A stretch of DNA of 64,000 nt from Nocardioides aromaticivorans (GTDB lineage: Bacteria; Actinomycetota; Actinomycetes; Propionibacteriales; Nocardioidaceae): contig NZ_JACBZM010000001.1 of NCBI RefSeq assembly GCF_013408525.1, positions 4,537,001 to 4,601,000 of the forward strand. Direction: 5' to 3'. The notes beneath the pieces were generated by a model, which saw only the letters and a list, made by a program, of their open reading frames with translations, was not told the DNA's origin and did no database searches. Of the stretch, positions 59,699-64,000 are shown piece after piece. A program made the translations under genes and the position numbers. Every line of letters begins with the position of its first letter. Position 1 is the first letter of the stretch.

Positions 59699-61507
59699 AT
59701 GGTCCAGTGGCACCAGAACCCGTCGCTCATCCTCCAGCTCAAGGCCCTCTCCGGCGAGCGTGACGACCTCCGCTCGAAGAACCTGTTCGAGGGCGAGGGC
59801 GTGCGGCCCGAGGAGGACCCGAAGGAGACGCCGCCCGAGGAGGCGGTGCGGGCCCGTACGCCGGACGGCACGTGGAACGACCTCGGTTGCAAGCACATGG
59901 GGGCCAAGGGCACGGGCTTCGGCCGCAACGCTCCGATCGAGAGGACCGCTCCCGACCTCAAGCGACTGCTCGACCCCGACCCGCGCGTGATCAGCGAGCG
60001 CCTGATGGCCCGTGACACCTTCAAGCCGGCGGGCATCATCAACGGCCTGGCGGCGGCATGGCTGCAGTTCGAGAACCACAACTGGTTCTTCCACGGCGAC
60101 GGCGTCCCGGACCGCACGATCGACATCCCGCTGCGCGACGGTGACGACTTCCCCGAGAACCCGATGCGGATCCGCTCCACCATCCCGATGGACGGCGGCG
60201 AGATCACCTCCGGCTGCCCGGCGCCGGTGTTCGCCAACCAGGAGACGCACTGGTGGGACGGCTCGCAGATCTACGGCAGCGGTCGCGAGCGCCAGGACGA
60301 GATGCGCACCTTCGTCGACGGCAAGATCAAGGTCGGCGACGACGGCCGCCTGCTCAAGAGCGACATCCCGGGGATCGACCTGACCGGCATGCGCGAGAAC
60401 TACTGGGTGGGCGTGGGCCTCCTGCACACCATGTTCTCCCGCGAGCACAACGCGGTCTGCGACGCGCTGAAGAAGGCGTACCCCTCCCTCAGCGACCAGC
60501 GCCTCTTCGAGCTGGGAGTGCTCGTCGTGTCGGCCCTCATCGCCAAGATCCACACGGTCGAGTGGACCCCGTGCGTGCTGCGCCACCCGGCGCTGCAGAT
60601 CGGCATGAGCGCCAACTGGTACGGCGCCCTCGGCGAGACCTTCCGCAGCCGCATCGGGCGGGTCGGCGACAGCGAGGCGCTGTCCGGCATCATCGGCTCG
60701 ACCGCCGACCACCACTCCGCGCCGTTCTCGCTGACCGAGGAGTTCGTCTCGGTCTACCGGATGCACCCGCTCATCGCCGACGACTGGGACTTCTACTCGT
60801 TGGAGTCCGGCGAGTTCCTCGAGCACCGCGAGTTCACCGAGCTGCAGGGCCGCTACACGCGCGACTTCATGGACCGCATGGAGATGGGTGACCTCTGGTA
60901 CTCCTTCGGGCTCGCCTCGGCCGGCGCGGTCTGCCTGAAGAACTACCCCAACGCGCTGCGCAAGCTGACCCGCGTCGACGGCCAGGTCACCGACCTCGCG
61001 ACGCTCGACATCGTGCGCGACCGGGAGCGCGGCATCCCGCGCTACAACGACTTCCGCGAGGTGCTGCGGATGCCGCGGCGCAAGTCCTTCGACGACATCA
61101 CGCCCGACAAGGCATGGGCCAAGGAGCTCGCCGAGATCTACAAGGGCGACGTCGACGCGGTCGACCTCCAGATCGGCATGCAGGCCGAGAAGCCGCCGAA
61201 GGGCTTCGGGTTCTCCGACACGGCCTTCCGGATCTTCATCCTGATGGCCTCGCGCCGGCTCAAGAGCGACCGCTTCTTCACCGACGACTACCGCCCGGAG
61301 ATCTACACGCAGGTCGGCCTGGACTGGGTGAACGAGACGTCGATGAAGGACGTCATCCTGCGCCACTACCCCGAGCTCGAGCCCGTGATCGGCGACGTCG
61401 AACGGGTCTTCGCCCCCTGGCCGCAGCTCGGTGAGGCGGCTCCGGGCAAGCGGAACCCGGTCATCCGGCTGGCGGACACCGTGAAGTCGTACATGCCCCT
61501 GGGCTGA
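59699..61507 (+). CDS. Animal-type haem peroxidase, alpha-dioxygenase (PIOX)-like
   Basis: 602 residues, close to plant alpha-DOX (about 640). The catalytic pair Y353-R-M-H356 (EEFVSVYRMHPL) matches the Tyr-x-x-His of alpha-DOX and cyclooxygenase; distal His is H127 in AAAWLQFENHNWFFH. Other alpha-DOX features: ETHWWDGSQIYG (182-193), HNAVCDAL (250-257), SALIAKIHTVEWTPCVL (278-294), SANWYG and RGIPRYNDFREVLRM. Alpha-DOX adds O2 to C2 of fatty acids, giving 2-hydroperoxides that lose CO2 to aldehydes. No signal peptide. It is the second gene after the unknown 216-residue gene. Confidence 0.87.
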   Translation: MVQWHQNPSLILQLKALSGERDDLRSKNLFEGEGVRPEEDPKETPPEEAVRARTPDGTWNDLGCKHMGAKGTGFGRNAPIERTAPDLKRLLDPDPRVISERLMARDTFKPAGIINGLAAAWLQFENHNWFFHGDGVPDRTIDIPLRDGDDFPENPMRIRSTIPMDGGEITSGCPAPVFANQETHWWDGSQIYGSGRERQDEMRTFVDGKIKVGDDGRLLKSDIPGIDLTGMRENYWVGVGLLHTMFSREHNAVCDALKKAYPSLSDQRLFELGVLVVSALIAKIHTVEWTPCVLRHPALQIGMSANWYGALGETFRSRIGRVGDSEALSGIIGSTADHHSAPFSLTEEFVSVYRMHPLIADDWDFYSLESGEFLEHREFTELQGRYTRDFMDRMEMGDLWYSFGLASAGAVCLKNYPNALRKLTRVDGQVTDLATLDIVRDRERGIPRYNDFREVLRMPRRKSFDDITPDKAWAKELAEIYKGDVDAVDLQIGMQAEKPPKGFGFSDTAFRIFILMASRRLKSDRFFTDDYRPEIYTQVGLDWVNETSMKDVILRHYPELEPVIGDVERVFAPWPQLGEAAPGKRNPVIRLADTVKSYMPLG

Positions 61508-61558
61508 CCAGCCGTCCGGCCACAGGCGGGATTGTCAGACAAGGTCTAGGTTGGAGAC

Positions 61559-62929
<1,371 letters not shown>

Positions 62930-62984
62930 TCCGCGACGCGCACGGTGCGTGAAAAGTGACGCACGTCATGTCAGGATGTTACCC

Positions 62985-63110
62985 ATGGGTACCGTCACGC
63001 TCCTGGTCCTGATCGCCGCCGTCGTGTTCTTCCTCGGCCTCATCGGGGCGCTCTTCGGCGTCGTGTGGTTCGCGGGCAAGAACGGCCGGAAGGCCCAGCT
63101 GCGCGGTTGA
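62985..63110 (+). CDS. 41-residue single-pass membrane protein
   Basis: 41 codons from ATG 62985 to TGA 63110. A membrane helix (about 4-32; VTLLVLIAAVVFFLGLIGALFGVVWFA) is followed by a basic tail GKNGRKAQLRG, so the C-terminus stays in the cytoplasm. A weak AGGA lies 9 bases upstream. Small proteins of this shape are common in actinobacteria and often conserved, but I do not recognise it. Transcribed after sdaA (55-base gap) and before the palindromic repeat. Codon use is strongly GC3, supporting coding. Confidence 0.55.
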   Translation: MGTVTLLVLIAAVVFFLGLIGALFGVVWFAGKNGRKAQLRG

Positions 63111-63177
63111 CGCACTGCTGTCAAACCCGGCAGCAGCATGACCGTTGCTTACACCGGTTGACCTTCCAGCCCGAATT

Positions 63178-63203
63178 CCTGCGGTTTGGGACCAAACCGC
63201 AGG
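63178..63203. repeat. Palindromic repeat element, copy 2
   Basis: Perfect inverted repeat CCTGCGGTTTGG (63178-63189) GA CCAAACCGCAGG (63192-63203), lying between the 41-residue gene and the convergent DinB gene. The core equals the reverse complement of copy 1 (17377-17404), but the outer bases differ and still pair. Confidence 0.75.
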
Positions 63204-63221
63204 CCTTCGACCCGCTCCGCC

Positions 63222-64000
63222 CTACTCGATCGCCTGCCCCAGCACCTCGGCCGCCCGCGCCCACACCTCCGGGTCGCCGTCGATCGTGATCCCGGTGGCG
63301 TCGAACCTGTGCCAGAGCCAGCCGTCGAGCCGGTCGGCGGTACCGGTGACCACGACGTCCGCCGCGACCGACGGGGCCGGGACGACGTGCTGGTCGGGCT
63401 CCCCGGTGCGGACGGTGCCGTCGGGCGCCGTGCCCGAGAAGGTGCCGAGCTGCGCCCACACCGAGCGCCCGGTGTCGCTGGTGCGGTACTCGACGTACAG
63501 CGGCTCGCCGTCGAAGCGACCCCACTCCGGCAGGCCGCCGTACATCACGTCGAGCACCTCGTCGACGCCGTCGGTGGCCAGGTCGGCCGGGAGCGGGCTG
63601 GTCGTGCCGGCCGCGAGCTCCGCGTCGAGGCGGTGGATGAGGGCCTCGTGCGCCTGGCGGCGGTAGGTGAAGGCGATGTTGTGGTGGCCGGGGTTGCTCG
63701 ACCAGGACCAGGCCGCCTCGGCCGGGTCGGCGGCGGCGAGCTCCGTGAGGAAGCGGTCGTGCCACTCGTCGAAGAAGGACCGCAGCCCGGCCCAGGAGGC
63801 CGGCCGCTCGGGCTCGACGTAGCTCTCCGGCGGCGCCGGTCGGGTGGTGACGACGTGGTGCCACCAGTGCTGCACCTCGCCGAGGTGCCACAGCAGGTCG
63901 GAGGCGTCCCACTCGGGGCACGACGGCACTCTCGCGTCCGGGGCGAAGTCGGCCAGCACGGCGGCGAACCGGGCGGACTCCGTGCGGATGTGGTCGAGGT
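63222..64000 (-). CDS. Maleylpyruvate-isomerase-type mycothiol-dependent protein (DinB fold), N-terminus beyond the right edge
   Basis: About 259 residues in the window. The N-terminal helical DinB-like part reads HIRTESARFAAVLADFAPDARVPSCPEWDASDLLWHLGEVQHWWHHVV, with the metal-binding pattern H-x3-H at LWHLGEVQHWWHH and later RRQAHEALIHRLDAE. The C-terminal MDMPI_C-like part is about 165-259. Enzymes of this type use mycothiol, which supports the actinobacterial origin. The frame stays open to the window end with conserved residues before GTG 63959, so that GTG is not the true start. Substrate unknown. Confidence 0.85.
   Translation of the reverse strand, partial: LDHIRTESARFAAVLADFAPDARVPSCPEWDASDLLWHLGEVQHWWHHVVTTRPAPPESYVEPERPASWAGLRSFFDEWHDRFLTELAAADPAEAAWSWSSNPGHHNIAFTYRRQAHEALIHRLDAELAAGTTSPLPADLATDGVDEVLDVMYGGLPEWGRFDGEPLYVEYRTSDTGRSVWAQLGTFSGTAPDGTVRTGEPDQHVVPAPSVAADVVVTGTADRLDGWLWHRFDATGITIDGDPEVWARAAEVLGQAIE

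Noticed and set aside
63222..63959. Treating GTG 63959 as the start of the DinB gene
   Set aside because: Codons upstream to the window edge encode HIRTESARFAA, typical of the family's first helix, so the real start is outside the window.

Overview
The window looks like chromosomal DNA from a high-GC actinobacterium, most probably Nocardioides or a close relative. The evidence is very GC-rich third codon positions, many GTG starts, a mycothiol-type DinB enzyme, F420/PPOX-type flavoproteins, and a block (about 13,091-21,742) whose gene order matches the mycobacterial pgsA2 - DUF881 - sbp - DUF881 - gcvH - garA - ftsR - bifunctional nuclease - MerR - gcvP region. It is gene-dense: no stretch over about 210 bases lacks a gene or a recognisable RNA or regulatory element. 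I saw no rRNA, tRNA, CRISPR array, insertion sequence or prophage.

Layout. 1-10,600: DUF3352 membrane protein (cut by the left edge), AurF-like diiron oxygenase, cation efflux protein, PaaX-type regulator divergent from an SDR/hotdog pair, a P450 divergent from a TetR, an HExxH-DUF2786 fusion protein, a secreted protein and two envelope-glycan genes. 10,665-13,071: two CNNM/CBS hemolysin-family proteins. 13,091-21,742: the conserved envelope/glycine-cleavage block, ending with a glycine riboswitch in front of gcvP. 21,739-35,290: housekeeping and accessory enzymes (beta-lactamase-fold hydrolase, RmuC, aminopeptidase N, lipoprotein cyclophilin, LLM oxidoreductase, ABC-F, AraC). 35,308-41,277: small accessory genes, one frameshifted VOC gene and an unrecognised two-gene operon. 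41,367-45,233: a HelR/HelD-type RNA polymerase motor and an acyl-CoA synthetase followed by tandem repeats. 45,364-52,026: VOC proteins, an old-yellow-enzyme/TetR operon, and an AraC-VOC-PPOX-UvrA2 operon. 52,118-61,507: a TetR-controlled operon with an alkyl-DHAP-synthase-like flavoprotein, then an SDR, and a PucR/P450 pair divergent from an unknown gene plus an alpha-dioxygenase-type haem peroxidase. 61,559-64,000: L-serine dehydratase, a 41-residue membrane protein and a DinB/mycothiol protein cut by the right edge.

How things connect. GcvH and GcvP, the glycine riboswitch and the serine dehydratase all concern glycine/serine catabolism. The helR promoter contains a perfect 25-bp palindrome that matches what I recall of the rifamycin-associated element. 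The palindrome holds the -35 boxes of both helR and a divergent unknown 92-residue gene, so that gene may be a new member of the rifamycin response. The alpha-dioxygenase, P450 and PucR genes look like a bacterial oxylipin (oxidised fatty acid) locus. Many genes appear leaderless, with a TANNNT box 6-7 bases before ATG/GTG, and I used this to choose several starts.
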